In this document: positions 39,218 through 50,456 of the stretch, piece by piece
How the letters are laid out: each line of letters starts with the position of its first letter
Position numbering within the stretch: the stretch's first letter is position 1
DNA from: Auanema rhodensis
Taxonomy: Eukaryota; Nematoda; Chromadorea; Rhabditida; Rhabditidae
Reading direction: 5' to 3'
Assembly: GCA_964057225.1 (NCBI GenBank)
Contig: OZ059894.1
Coordinates: 13,278,131-13,342,130 of the forward strand
DNA: 64,000 bases
The notes under the pieces: model-generated
Seen by the model: the letters and a program-made list of their open reading frames with translations, nothing else
What the model was told of the DNA's origin: nothing
The model's database searches: none
Position numbers and translations under genes: made by a program

Positions 39218-41510
39218 TAGTAATCATTTCTTTTGTCTAAGGACAGACGTAAGTATGATTGTTTTCTCTCGGCTGAGGAAGCAAGAGTATCGCGAATAGT
39301 GGTGGCGTGAGTTGACATGATTAGGAATAAGAGTATGATAGCGACGTGGGTCTTCCGTTGAGTGATGAGGAAGAGGAGGCGCTTGAGGAAACGAAGCGTA
39401 ATGATGGGCAGGCGGAGCGTGGTTTTAATAATTCTGATAGCGAAGAAAAGTGTGTTGCTCGCGATGGCGATGGAGTATGTCGTCATGATGTAATACGAAA
39501 GGGCCAATGCGGATAATATCAGTATGAGACAAAATAGAAGTTCTCGGTACCAGTTAAGGTAAATGTCGTAGAAATGAGTGATATCAGGCCATGGGAAAGA
39601 TATAACTGACTCATGAATGGAGGAGTGATTGCCATCGACGTAGTGTTTGTTGAGATCTTCCATATTATTCACGTAATATAATATTCCGGTGAGCAAAAAT
39701 GACTTCGTTTGTTTTCCGCAAGTGTATGAACACTGTGTTCGAGGTGAAGCTGTTGTCATTGGAAGTCGAATAGTGTTCATTGTTCCTTCCGGGCTGCAGT
39801 GTAGCATGAATGCTGTACCTTCGCAAGTTGTTGCCGCGAGAGTATTTGTTGATGAGGAACATATAATTTTAGCCTGTGCTCCGTTTTGACAGTTGTAACA
39901 GCCTGTTAACATGGAGTCTGTTATGTCGCAAAATTCCGAGCTGTAATTGAATGAGCTTTGGAATTTGCCATCAATTGTGATGTGTAGTTCGGCCATAATG
40001 TTACGGTTGACAGTTATGTGAACTTTGCGATTTGAAGATTCGATGGAGTAGGCAGGTGTGATGAGTGGTAAGGCACTTTTCACATTTTCAAATGATGTAT
40101 TCAAAGAGTAGTCTTTGCATCGACAATTCACGGTATCTTCGGCTGGTGAACAATCGCAATGTGGAGTAGCTTGGCATTCCATTTTTATTGCTTTCTCTCT
40201 AGATGAGCAAGATAGAGTTGCTGGTTGGTTCCAGACTGCTGTTTTCGTCAGATTTCGAATGAATTTGTATTGCATTGCTGGTATGACGGGTGAAGTAATG
40301 CTGGTAAGTGCTATCTTGAATGGAGACAAAGAAGTTATCAAATCGCCGTGTAAGGTGATGTTTCTGGTGATTATATTCGTTCCATTTTGATAGGTAAGTA
40401 GCATCTGAGTAGATTGTGACCATTCTGTGCAAGTGAAGACTTCGTAAATGGATTTGTCCGTGGGTTTCATATACGTTCTGTAGAAGAGGCAACCGGATGA
40501 TGGATAGAAGCATCCGCAGCCAATGCCTCCACAAGATTCTGTGCAGAATGTTTGTCCTGGGTATTGGTTGGCCATAGTTAGTTCATTGATCTTGGTGTCT
40601 TCTCTGATCATGGCGCATTTTGTCTCTTGGCAGGATCCAGTTCGTGGGCAGCGTTTGCTGTCTTGGACTTGAGTGATGCTTTCTCTAGTGAAGTATAGTG
40701 AATTTACTTCGCAAGAATAAGTGCTTTTGATCCACTGGATGCGTAGGAAAGTGATTTTTTCCTCGTTGTTGGTAAATGAGAGGCATGCTTCCTGAGTGTA
40801 TGGGCTGATGGTAAGTCGTTCTGATGTTCGGATTCGACATTCGTTTTGAGTGCATGACGATTCTTTTGTTGAAATCATGTTCAATTCTTGACATGCAGAG
40901 GTGTTTCCTATTTTTAACAGTATTATTGCAAGAAGAGGAATGACGGATTGCCTTCTTTTTGAGAAGAGTTTCTTCAATTTTCGTCCAATTGTCAGTGTGA
41001 GTGAGAAGATTATATAGCACCACAGACGAATTGGTTTGCCGATAACCCATGGTGTGTATAGTAATCCGTAGCATAAGGCTGTGATCATATATACTATGAG
41101 TGTCAGTAGCAAGATTGAAGTCCAAGGCCAGCACGATGGATTGAGCAGGGTTGCTGTACAAAATGTGCAGGTAACTGTAGAGCAGAAGTGGACTCCTGGG
41201 CATGTTAAGAACATGTGTTGAAGTCTGGAGTTGTGAAAAAATGTCCAACTGACTTGGTAGTCTGTCAATATTTCTGCTGTGGGAAGAGTGACGTCTCCGT
41301 TGTTACTACTGTTGAAGCATGTGTTTTGGATGCACACTTGTTGGTTTGCCGTACTGATTCCTTGGATATGAACTCCGTGGGAGTTGCATGAAATTGTTGG
41401 GTTTGCTGAGGCCATTGGTCCGAAAATCGCAAATATTGTGAAGAAAGTGAGGAGTGTATTGGTTGTATCTCCGTACCATACTCGTGGTAAGTTACGTAAG
41501 TTGGTTCTTC
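39218..41510 (-). CDS. BEL envelope glycoprotein, phlebovirus Gc-like (class II fusion type)
   Basis: Continues in frame from the integrase. A signal-like helix (FFTIFAIFGPMASA) precedes a Cys-rich first domain (about 41200-41400) and hydrophobic helices (about 40920-41130). A second, larger ectodomain follows (about 39900-40880) with more than 30 Cys. Its CTESCGGIGCGCFYPSSGCL stretch has the Cys/Gly/aromatic pattern of the fusion-loop region of phlebovirus Gc proteins, known in some nematode BEL elements. Transmembrane helices lie at about 39480-39540 and 39310-39350. Sequons are frequent. It would mediate membrane fusion. Apart from the downstream insertion its frame is open. Confidence 0.75.
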
Positions 41511-42135
41511 TTTCTTCATGAACAGGTTCTTCTGGTGTTGCGTTGTCCTTGAGTTTTTCTGGGATCTCGTTGTCTGAGATTTCCAATGGGTGTAGTAAGT
41601 TGACTGGTCTTTTTATTTCTCGACCTGTTTCCGAAATCAGCGTTGCTTCTCTGATGTTTCCTGAACTGTCGGGGTGAACTTGAGTTATTTTTCCTGTACT
41701 CCATTTGTGACGGGGAATAGGAAGCTCGTTGATTAGGACGATTTGACCAATGGATGGAGTTCCCGCTTTCTTAACTGAAATGTTGTGATGGTGTGTAGCG
41801 CGGATCTCTTTCAGGTATAGGTCTGTCCAGAGTTCCCAGAACTTGTTTGTGCGTTTCCTTGATGAGTGAATGGCTCGTTCTGTATCAGCTTGAGTTTGTA
41901 GCGCTGGGCTGTCAATGTAATCCTCATCCATTTCTTCTTCTGATTCGACAGAGATGTTCAAGTCGATGTCTTTATAGATGAAATCGCATGGTCGTATGAT
42001 CTCATCTTTGTTGGTATCTGTACCGATGTATGTGAGTGGACGTGTGTTTATTGTAGCTTCACACTCTGCAAGGGTTATTGTGAGCTCTTCAGTAGTTGGA
42101 GTACTGTGGAGTGTTTTGTAGAGAGCTTCCTTCAC
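41511..42135 (-). pseudogene. BEL integrase C-terminal domain
   Basis: Same frame as the RT/integrase ORF, from which it is separated by a TAA at 42211-42213 within the integrase core. It contains the end of the core (EALYKTLHSTPTTEEL, NTRPLTYIG) and the C-terminal domain (GQIVLINELPIPRHKWSTG, GREIKRPVNLLHPLEI). Since a complete core would need the part beyond the stop, this integrase is inactive unless the stop is read through. Confidence 0.8.
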
Positions 42136-42210
42136 GGACCTAATAAGTCTTTCGTAAAAACCGCCTTGCCATGGGGCATAGGGGGTGATGTTGTGCCAGC
42201 GAATTTTGTA

Positions 42211-44673
42211 TTAATTTCCGCTGTCTGTTGTAGTGAAGAGTTTGTTTGCAACCTTTTGACCAAGCTCAAAGGTGCTTGCGTTGTCGCAGGTTATGCTTGA
42301 GGGACATCCACGTCGTGCCCAGATTTTTCGTAGACAGTTGAGAAATGCGGTAGTTGTGAGGTTGTGAATCACCTCGAGATGGATGAGTCTTGTCACCGTG
42401 CAGGTGTAGATGCAGCTCCAGACTTTCGTATTTCCGTTCTTGACTGTGATGGGTCCGAAGTAGTCGAGACCTACATGTTTGAAGGGTTGGCTTCGTTGGA
42501 GTCGTCTGGATGGTACGTTTTCCGATGGAGGGTACGTAAATGGCCGATTGTTGAGCTTTTGACAGTTTGCGCATTTCCTTATGACTGCTTGTGTCTGGGA
42601 ACGTAGTTGAGGGATCCAGTATTTTTGTCGTACTTCCGCCATGGTATGAGCAGTACTTTTGTGAAATTTTTCATGGAAGTGCTCTATGAGGAGTCGTGCG
42701 GTTGGTGTTTTGGGAAGGATGATGATAGGAAGCTTAGCTGATTGCTCTAGCTCAGCGTTTTCCATTCGTCCTCTACTGTGCCAGAGGTGATCTCTGAGGA
42801 GTGGACGGAGATCGTTTCTTTGGGCTGCTGTCAGACGAACCATCAAGTTTCTTTGATGAAGGTGTAGTAGATTTAGTTCTGCTTCTTCATAATGTTGAGG
42901 TGTACGAGCTTCAGTGAGTGGATAATGAGTTGCTATCCATTTTTCTTGTGCCTGTGTCCATGAGGAACAGTCTGATATCCATGGTTCTTCGTTTGGGTCG
43001 TCATCCGTAGTTGTCATGTGAACGTTCACTTCATTCTGTGGAAGAGTGAATAATGGACCATTGATTGCTCGTTCGAGTTGAGCTTGTGGATTCCACCAGT
43101 AATGGTCACTAAGCTCTGCTGTGGTACAACCTCTTGTGGCGATGTCGGCTGGATTATCCTTCGTGTTGATATAACCAAAGAAGGTCTTTATTTCCATATC
43201 TTCCAGTTGTTCTGCGCATTCGTTGATTTCTTTGATGCGGTTTTGTACCAAGACCCCCGTTGTTTTCTGGTCTGGTTTCTGTCGGATCCAAGCAAGTGCT
43301 ATCTCAGAGTCGGATAGAAAGGTAGCAGTTTCTATCTTGATGTTGTCTCTGATTTCTTTGGCGATTTTCAGAGTGTTTGATACTCCTATTGTAAGAGCAG
43401 AGATTTCTGCTTTTGGGATTGTGATGGATGAACTCTTGGAGTGCAACTTTGATTTTGCAAACATGAGTCTGGGTTTGCGAGTTGATGCTGATAAGATGTA
43501 GACGCAGAATCCTAACGCTGATCCGCTGGAATCTGTGCAGGTGACCAGATGATATGAGTTTGTTGGGTCTGATGGTAGTGAGCGAGGAATCGCTTTTACC
43601 ATGTGAAAATTGTCTGACAATTCTTTCCATTTTTGTTGTAGCTCATGGGGAAGTGTTGTGTCCCAGTCGAAGTTTTCTGTCCACAGTGATTGTAAAAACA
43701 GCCGGAGTGGATGAAGGCTGGGGCAGATCATTCCCATAGGATCGAAGATTGAGGCTATAGCTTGAGTTATGCCTCTTTTGGTTGGTTTTGTTTCTGTTAT
43801 CTTCGTCTCGATAATCCATTGATCAGTCTTGGTGTCCCAAGGTAGTCCCAATACTTTGGGTGTTGTTGAACTGTTTTTCTCTTCCATACTGAGGTTGTTG
43901 TTGAAGGTAGCGTCGTTAGATATGAACTCTTGGAGTGTCATATTCATTTCTGCGAATATGTCTTTGATGTCTTGATACCAGAGACATATCTTTTCGCTCG
44001 AATCACATGCTAAGAGTAAGTTGTCGACGTAGAGGTTTTCCTTTATTTGATGGGCAAGAAAGTTTTCGTGACTTCTTTGCATCAGATGATAGCGTATAGT
44101 TGCGCTGAGTAGGAATGGAGAAGCGTTGATGCCAAACGGAACTCGGCAAAAACGAAGTGTCCTTATGTTTTCTGGTGTGATTGGTTGATTGATGTCATTT
44201 AACCAGAAGAATCGTGTCGCGTCTCTTTCGGATTCGTGTAGTCGGATTTGAAGAAAGGCTTTTTTAACGTCAGCAATCATTGCTATTGGTCCGCATCTGA
44301 ATCGTAGTATCATCCCTATGAGAGAAGGAAGGATTAATGGGCCTTGGTGAATGACGTCGTTCAAGCTTGGCTTGTTTTGGTAATGTCCGGAGGCATCGTA
44401 GACTATTCTAAGCTTAGTCGTTTCCTTTTGAGGCGTTATCACTGCCTGATGGGCGATGTAGTGAATCCTATGAGCGTTTGGGTATGGATCCGTAGCCTCC
44501 TCAATGATGCCGCTGTTTAACTGTTCTTCAATAATGTTGTTGTATTGTTGAAGTAGTTGTGGTTGATTTGATAGTTTAAGGGCTAAACTTGTCAATCTTT
44601 TGAGAGCAAGTGCTCTGTTGTCCGGAAGTAAGTGTGCGTTTTCTTTCCATGGGAACGAAAACATAATAGCCAT
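42211..44673 (-). pseudogene. BEL reverse transcriptase, RNase H and integrase core
   Basis: 820 open codons in BEL/Pao order. RT has LRIVYDASGHYQNKPSLND, ADVKKAFLQIRLHESERD, FCRVPFGINASPFLLSATI and the catalytic box LYVDNLLLACD. RNase H shows CTDSSGSALGF, IPKAEISAL and LSDSEIALAW. The zinc-binding region of integrase (HEKFHKSTAHTMAEVRQKYW, CANCQKL) and the first catalytic Asp (VGLDYFGPI) and second (ITCDNASTF) are present, and then the TAA. The 5' end overlaps the protease ORF in another frame: a one-base-type shift near 44650 breaks the polyprotein. RT itself looks intact. Confidence 0.82.
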
Positions 44674-45533
44674 CTTCTTTCTTTTGGATGGAAGCGTTGA
44701 ATTGATCTAGGATCAATTTGTCTCTCGCTTCTCTCTCCTCTTGTTCTGTGCCGGTAAATTCCATGTGTTCTTCAATGAAACTTTTGTTCCATTTTTGAAT
44801 TGGTATTGAAGATTCTCCTGTGATGACGGAGTAGGCACTAATTGACTTTTTGTCAGTTGTTTGACCGGTGATGAAATTTCCAAATTGTGTGTGGATGATT
44901 ATGTTGTCTGGATTTAATTGCTCTACGGAAGTCAGTGCTTGCCACATAAGGTCCGATCCTATGAGGAGTAGGAGTAATCTTGGAAGTTTGTCCAAGGCTT
45001 GGCTTGGCCTTTGTAGCTTTTTGGAAGCTGACTGTGTTGATAGGTCCTGTGAGGATCTTCTTCGTCCATAAGTTGGCAATGATTTCGGACTTGGTTCCGA
45101 TGATTTTTGCTTCCACTTTATTGAGTTTCTCAATAGAGGTTGTGTTTCCGAAGGTTTTTATCTTCACTCGCTTCGTTTGGATTACGGTAAGCTGAAGCTC
45201 CTTAGCGAGGTCTTCTTCGATGAAGGATGTGTCTGATCCGCTATCAAGTATAGCGGGCACAGCAATGGTCTTATCCCCTTTGAAGATGTTGATTGTCCCT
45301 ACCGGGAGTAGAGCGTTGTAAAACTGTTGGTCCTGTTGTTGAGTAGCGAACTGAATGATGTGTTCTTCCTCGTTGTAATCATCTCCATGGGAGTGCTGCT
45401 CAACATATTTACTTTGGAAGTCTTCTTTCTTCCGTAGCAGAGGACTTCCAAATGTTTTTCGCCACACTTGGAGCATGTGCGTTTGCTGGGGCAGTTCTCT
45501 GTGTTGTGAGACTTGCGTAGACAGTTGTGGCAC
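44576..45533 (-). pseudogene. BEL aspartic protease region, split over two frames
   Basis: The frame 45533-44853 carries the protease with AILDSGSDTSFIEEDLA. The continuation with LLIGSDLMWQAL and ISAYSVITGE is in the frame 45133-44576. Neighbouring gag (to 45299) and RT (from 44673) are in yet other frames. A frameshift between gag and protease may be programmed; the one inside the protease near 45000 is more likely damage. The enzyme would process the polyprotein. Confidence 0.72.
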
Positions 45534-46852
45534 CGTTTTTCTTGAGTCAGAATGGTCTGACGTTCTTTCTTTGTCTTCGGAGTGTCGCAGTCCCAGGGAG
45601 CGTGGGGTTTCTGACAGAAGATGCAGCTTGTTGTTTTTGCTGCTGTTTTTCTCATCTCAGGTCGTGGGCGCTGAGGTGTCGACACGTTGTTGGGCCTTGG
45701 GCCTGTGAAGCTGTTTGGACGTTGGATGGGTTTCTCAAATCGATCAGCAGCAAAGATTTTTACCTTGTTTTGTTGGCGAAGGTATCTTTGAAGTGTCGAT
45801 ACTAGTGTTCCAATGCTGGGCCTTGTGTCGAGCGTTTTGTAGAGCTCTTGAATAATGCTGCCTGGTAGCTTGCTGTGCAGAAGTACAATAGCAAGAGCGT
45901 TTAGCGCTTCGTGTGAATTGGTTTCTGTTTGGCGAAAGATACCGGATATCTTGTCGGCCATGAACAGAAGGTCTCTGTTGCTCGTGGAGCGTGGTTGGAT
46001 TTGTACGAAATCCAACATTAGGTGTTGGAGGATGTTGTCGTTGTCATCGTACAAATCATGGAGGAAGCAGACGGCAGCGTCATAGGAGTCTTCGTTCGTT
46101 GGGAACGAAGAGAGCTGAGCGGCTGCTTCACCGACAAGAGATTGACGTAGGTAGTTAAATTTCTCGATTGTCGGTATGTTAGCCGAGTGGATGAGTCGGT
46201 TGAACAAACTCCAGAAGTTGCGCCAGTTCTTCACATTTCCGTCAAACTTAGGGATGTCTACAGGTTTGACCGTGGGTCTCAGTCTGTAGGACTCCCTGTA
46301 CGCTATTGGTAGCGGTTCGTTTCCCAACTGAGCTTGAGTCGGTTGGGTGAGGTCTGGCCTCTGAACTTCAGTTGTGAGCGGAATGTTGGCAATGGGCTGG
46401 GCAGACGGCGCAGAAGAAGTTTGTTCTTCTTCCGGGTCTTGAGCTCGCATTGCAGAGACTTGGTCTCTTAGCGCGGAGGTATATCCACGTAGGGTGGATA
46501 TGTGTCTCCGGAGAGTATCCTCGTTAGCGAGGATTCTCTCTTGATCTTCAGAGTTAAGATCTTCGGTAATATTGTTCAACTCCTCAATGAGGGAGTTGAT
46601 CATGTTGATGTCAAGGTCAATAGCCAGCATCTCTTTTTCACGAAGTTCAATCATCCAGGTCATTTTGTTTGACTGGAGATTGATTTGACGAGTCATGAAA
46701 GATTTTCGTCGTCCGTCCTGTTTTTGAAGCTTAGTCAAAAACGAAGTACACCTAGCGATCCAAGCGTTGGCCCGAGAGGTATCGGAAGCCTCGGCCTCAT
46801 GCACCATGTTTTGACTGGAGTCCTTTGAAGCAGGAGAGCGTAAAACAGGCAT
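45299..46852 (-). CDS. BEL Gag (DUF1759-type, zinc knuckles)
   Basis: 517 aa starting at an ATG (46850-46852) that lies inside the LTR; a second ATG (residue 16) straddles the LTR end. A helical N-terminus (RCTSFLTKLQKQDGRRKSF, heptad-like EELNNITEDL) is followed by the BEL capsid region (VDIPKFDGNVKNWRNFW, LRQSLVGEAAAQLSSFP). CCHC-like knuckles come next (CIFCQKPHAPWDC, CHNCLRKSHNTENC, CSKCGEKHLEVLC). It packages element RNA. The frame is open to 45299, after which the protease continues in another frame. Confidence 0.85.
   Translation of the reverse strand: MPVLRSPASKDSSQNMVHEAEASDTSRANAWIARCTSFLTKLQKQDGRRKSFMTRQINLQSNKMTWMIELREKEMLAIDLDINMINSLIEELNNITEDLNSEDQERILANEDTLRRHISTLRGYTSALRDQVSAMRAQDPEEEQTSSAPSAQPIANIPLTTEVQRPDLTQPTQAQLGNEPLPIAYRESYRLRPTVKPVDIPKFDGNVKNWRNFWSLFNRLIHSANIPTIEKFNYLRQSLVGEAAAQLSSFPTNEDSYDAAVCFLHDLYDDNDNILQHLMLDFVQIQPRSTSNRDLLFMADKISGIFRQTETNSHEALNALAIVLLHSKLPGSIIQELYKTLDTRPSIGTLVSTLQRYLRQQNKVKIFAADRFEKPIQRPNSFTGPRPNNVSTPQRPRPEMRKTAAKTTSCIFCQKPHAPWDCDTPKTKKERQTILTQEKRCHNCLRKSHNTENCPSKRTCSKCGEKHLEVLCYGRKKTSKVNMLSSTPMEMITTRKNTSFSSLLNNRTNSFTTLYSR
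46788..46806 (-). promoter_or_regulatory. Putative tRNA primer-binding site
   Basis: TGGTGCATGAGGCC begins right at the LTR end. The first eight bases fit the complement of a tRNA-Gly 3' end (...ATGCACCA); further bases match only with gaps. It overlaps gag codons 16-21. Confidence 0.5.
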
Positions 46853-47665
46853 GGGTGGTTCAGTGGATTTGAAGTGTAGAGAACGAGAACGCTAGGTTAC
46901 TTGGACAACGATTTATTCAGAGAGAACTGGTAAAGACAACAGTGACAAAAAATAGAAAAGTAGATGAACACAATACGAAGTAAGAATACAAAGTAATATG
47001 GAGCAGCAGCAACAGCAGAACGACGCCTGGAGCGGTCGTTGGATCAAGAGGTCAAGAATGGGAAAAGCTGCGAGCTTATATACGAATTCTACCGGGCGAT
47101 ATACAATACATATTAATGATGGCATGAAGAAATAAAGAAATAATTTACAACAAGAATACGAATTAATATATAATAAATGAAATATAAAATAATCTAGGAA
47201 TAATAGAAACGTGGGCTGAATATTAGAATAGAATAGAATATAGAGAGAATACAGCATTTTGCCACAGATTGAATGTGCCTTCTGCTGTAAGTTGTGGGGG
47301 CAGGCTAAGTGTAGATGAGTCATGTCTCATCCTGTGCGGCATCTCCCAGATTTTGCAGGATGCGCGAGTGGGCGAATGAGTCATGAGCCATTTAGACCTC
47401 GATTGCAACTTACAAGATTATTGATTAAGCTAAACGAATTCTTATGATTAAAATAGACTATAGGCAATAAGAGAACAAGATTAACATAAAAGGTTAAGAT
47501 GGATAGATGTGTTTAAGAGACAATAAGGAAGGAACATCTGGTGAGTAATCGGATAAACTTGCATGTGTGTGTGCGGCACGTATGAGTCATAGGTGAATAA
47601 AATAGTGGGAATAAAGTGCATCGTTGTCCAAAAAGAGTATGGGAAAGATGGAGTGCGTTCGCACA
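46807..47665 (-). repeat. BEL 5' LTR (859 bp)
   Basis: TGTGCGAACGC...AAAACA in element orientation, with TATATAAG (complement at 47075-47082) and AATAAA, followed directly by a TGGTGCATGAGGCC primer-binding-type sequence. The outer end abuts the ATTTT target duplication. Confidence 0.9.
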
Positions 47666-48134
47666 ATTTTTGAGCGTCAGCTGTTAAAATCATATTTTGG
47701 GATCATGGTTCATGGATTCTCCTTTTTTAAATTTAAAAATCATGATTTAAAGCATGATTTAAATTTTTTTTTTTAAATCAAATTTAAATATGCTTTTGTA
47801 AATGTATATATATAATTATATATTTTGAATTAATTTTTAAATATATTAAGTGAAAAAAAAATCTAAATTTTAAATATTTAAATTATATTTAAATTTTATA
47901 TTTATAAATTATATTTAACCTTTATATATATAAATTATATTTAAATTTTAAATATATTAATTTGTTTTAAAATTTTATTACTTTATTCATTTATTATATT
48001 TATTAATTATGTTTGTTTACTTATTTTGTTTATTATGTTATAATATTGTGTTTTTTTACTGTTTTTATTTTTAAAGATCAATAAAATTTTTGCATGTAGA
48101 TAATTTTGTTCACCGTACTTGTTATGGGTAATTC
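47666..48134 (+). repeat. Maverick C left TIR, inner part and AT-rich region
   Basis: Resumes at ATTTTTGAGCGTCAGCTG after the BEL element and matches 15731-16200 with small indels. Confidence 0.88.
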
Positions 48135-48285
48135 ATTGGAACACATATCGAAAGTTAATTCGATAAGAACGATATGAAATACCAAAATTTAATGAAACAC
48201 ATATCGAAGGTTAATTCGATAAGAACGATATGAAATACCAAAATTTAATGGAACACATATCGAAGGTTAATTCGATAAGAATGAC
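48135..48285 (+). repeat. Subterminal 56-bp iterons (Maverick C)
   Basis: Three units starting near 48135, 48192 and 48248, the same as 16217-16360. The region from 48286 to 49106 is the non-coding spacer equivalent to 16361-17178. Confidence 0.85.
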
Positions 48286-49106
48286 ATTAAATTAATAATT
48301 TTTGAAATTACAAATTGTTATTAATTTTATTTATTCTAACAAGTAAAGGTTTCAAATTATAATAAAAGATTAGTTTTAAACTTTATTTTACTAATATAAC
48401 AATACAATAACTAAATAGAGCACACATTGAAGGTAAATACAATAATTTTAACAAACAGTTGCGCTGACCTCAACGCCACGCATATCGAGGGTTAATAAAC
48501 ACTAATAACTGCACTGTGGGGGTTTAAATATAGTATAAACATTTTAACATTTCAAAAGTTTTAGTTTCGTAATATAATCATTATTAAATATTCAAGAATG
48601 AAATATTTTTACATATAAAACGTTGGCAGTCATATGTTTTGTGCTACAATATGGGTGTAAAAGTATACTATGAATAATATATGAGCTATTAAGCAAAGTT
48701 TAAAAAGCCTAAATGTTTTACAGAGATGGCTGTTGTTTATGGCACAAACGGTAAACAATAATGTTTAAAGAGATGTAAAAACTAATTAATATGCAGATTG
48801 TTTACAGGTTCAGAGTGCACCAACTGCTGGCAACTGTCGATGAGATGAGTATATCTGCATAAATATGCTGTAAAATCTAATTAATAAAAGAATTTCATCA
48901 GCAAACTTGATTGTAACACAATGGGTTGTACTTTACAAAAATCTTCGTATAAAAGGTTGGCAATTTTGCTACATTTACATTTCAGCTCTGCCAACTATCC
49001 GAGGATCCGACGTTTCACCATCTCCTGCCACTCTTTGCCAATCGCCATAGACTGCTCCTCTCTGCAAGTTTGCCTTATATTTTAGAAAGTTGGATCTTTA
49101 GCGGAA

Positions 49107-49691
49107 ATGAAGCGTGCTGTACTTGCTGATGTGACAAATGTTGTGCGCAAATCGCCTGAACCTGAAGTACCACGACCACCCACACCAGCTCCAAATTTTA
49201 CAAATTTTGGTATGAACCTTAACTTGTATTTTTTAAATCTTTAATTTAGATTCACCAATAAAGCAGATGGAGATTCTGAGAGAGAGCACTCCACCAAGGA
49301 GTGTATTGATGAGACCAATTTGTCTCTGCAAAACTTGTAGGGAATCATTGCAGGTTATAGACGAGTATCACTGATTCAGCCTCTGTATAAAGTGTAGAGG
49401 AAGGAATGATGCGTTGGGTCTTTTGAAGGAGTTTCGTCACTATAAGCCCGAAAACTTTTCTATTAATGTAAGCTTGCATATTTATTTATTTTCAATTTTA
49501 TCATTTTTTAGATGCGCTCTTATAACACCATGACGTGCAAGCAATTGTTGAACAATATGGGCTATATTGTTATATGTGCAGATGAGGCTACTGTAAAGAC
49601 TTTTGGTTATAAGCAGAATGTATTCTACTTTAAACTAAGTCCAGAAGCACTCAACCTGAACATGTTTATCCGATTTGATCCTTCATTTTGA
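49107..49691 (+). pseudogene. Cys-rich three-exon Maverick gene, nonsense copy
   Basis: Exon and intron layout is as at 17179-17763, with nearly identical sequence. A TGT codon for one of the conserved Cys residues has become TGA (49372-49374) in exon 2, so the product would be truncated in the Cys cluster. Confidence 0.85.
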
Positions 49692-49985
49692 CTACAACAA
49701 GCACAAATAGTACAATTGGCGTTTTATTCTTGTTTTGTTATGTGGCATTTTTATATTCTCAGCCGTAACATTTGTTTTTTCCAGCTCTTGCGAATATCCA
49801 TCAATGGCTCATCAATTGAGGACGAATGATCAACCAACTGGTAAGAATTTGAAAATTTGAATAGTCTACATTTTTTTTTGCAGGTTGAATTGTTGTTTGT
49901 ATTTTGCTGGTTTTTTATTGTTACATTATGCGATATATCAAATAAATCATTTATTATAATTACAATTGTTTATAACATTGAAAAA

Positions 49986-50350
49986 TTATACATTTAAATT
50001 TTCTGCATCTATCCATTCATTAAAGTTGTCGGGATATCCACTCCATTTTACAAATACTTGACGTTTACCGCTTCGAGTACGCTCTTTTAAAACTTTTTCT
50101 ATATAGTACTGGTTGCTTTTATTAGTAGCCAAGACAAGTTCAGGTTCGTAGAATATTCCCTTTATACGTTCACCATTATAATCTACAAGTTTATACACGG
50201 TTGGGTTTCCGGTTACAACCTCATCAATTGTGAATAGCTCCATTGTATATCCAGACTCGTAGCTTTTTTCAAAAGTACGCCTATTTTTGCTTATGCGAAC
50301 AGTATCACCAATTTTAAAGCGGCTTTTAACAGCTGATGCATATTTTTCAA
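49986..50350 (-). pseudogene. Maverick integrase tail (SH3-like and chromodomain)
   Basis: Keeps about 120 C-terminal codons. Upstream, at about 50350, it is joined to sequence that in A lies between the zinc-finger gene and protease (near 22003). About 3.6 kb of genes is deleted. The remaining tail has no catalytic core. Confidence 0.87.
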
Positions 50351-50456
50351 TGCGCTGGTTTAGATTGCTCCAACGTGTATTTGACACATAATTCACAGTG
50401 ACAAGGAATATTCATAACTGATCACGTAATGTAGCAGGTTATTAATGACAAATTTC

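Larger units (their letters stand above)
35942..47665 (-). mobile_element. BEL/Pao endogenous retrovirus-like element, tandem form (BEL2)
   Basis: 11.7 kb flanked by ATTTT at 35937-35941 and 47666-47670, precisely splitting a Maverick TIR. On the minus strand the order is LTR (47665-46807), gag, protease, RT/RNase H/integrase, envelope, tail domain, LTR (38312-37454), a second gag start (37453-36160) and an LTR end (36159-35942). That is LTR-internal-LTR-internal(deleted)-LTR. Confidence 0.9.

Noticed and set aside
40115..40390. Plus-strand ORF opposite the BEL envelope
   Set aside because: Antisense to a Cys-patterned glycoprotein, with no independent support.
46788..46806. Firm assignment of the BEL primer to a specific tRNA
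   Set aside because: Only the first eight bases fit a tRNA-Gly 3' end clearly. Without tRNA sequences from this species it remains tentative.
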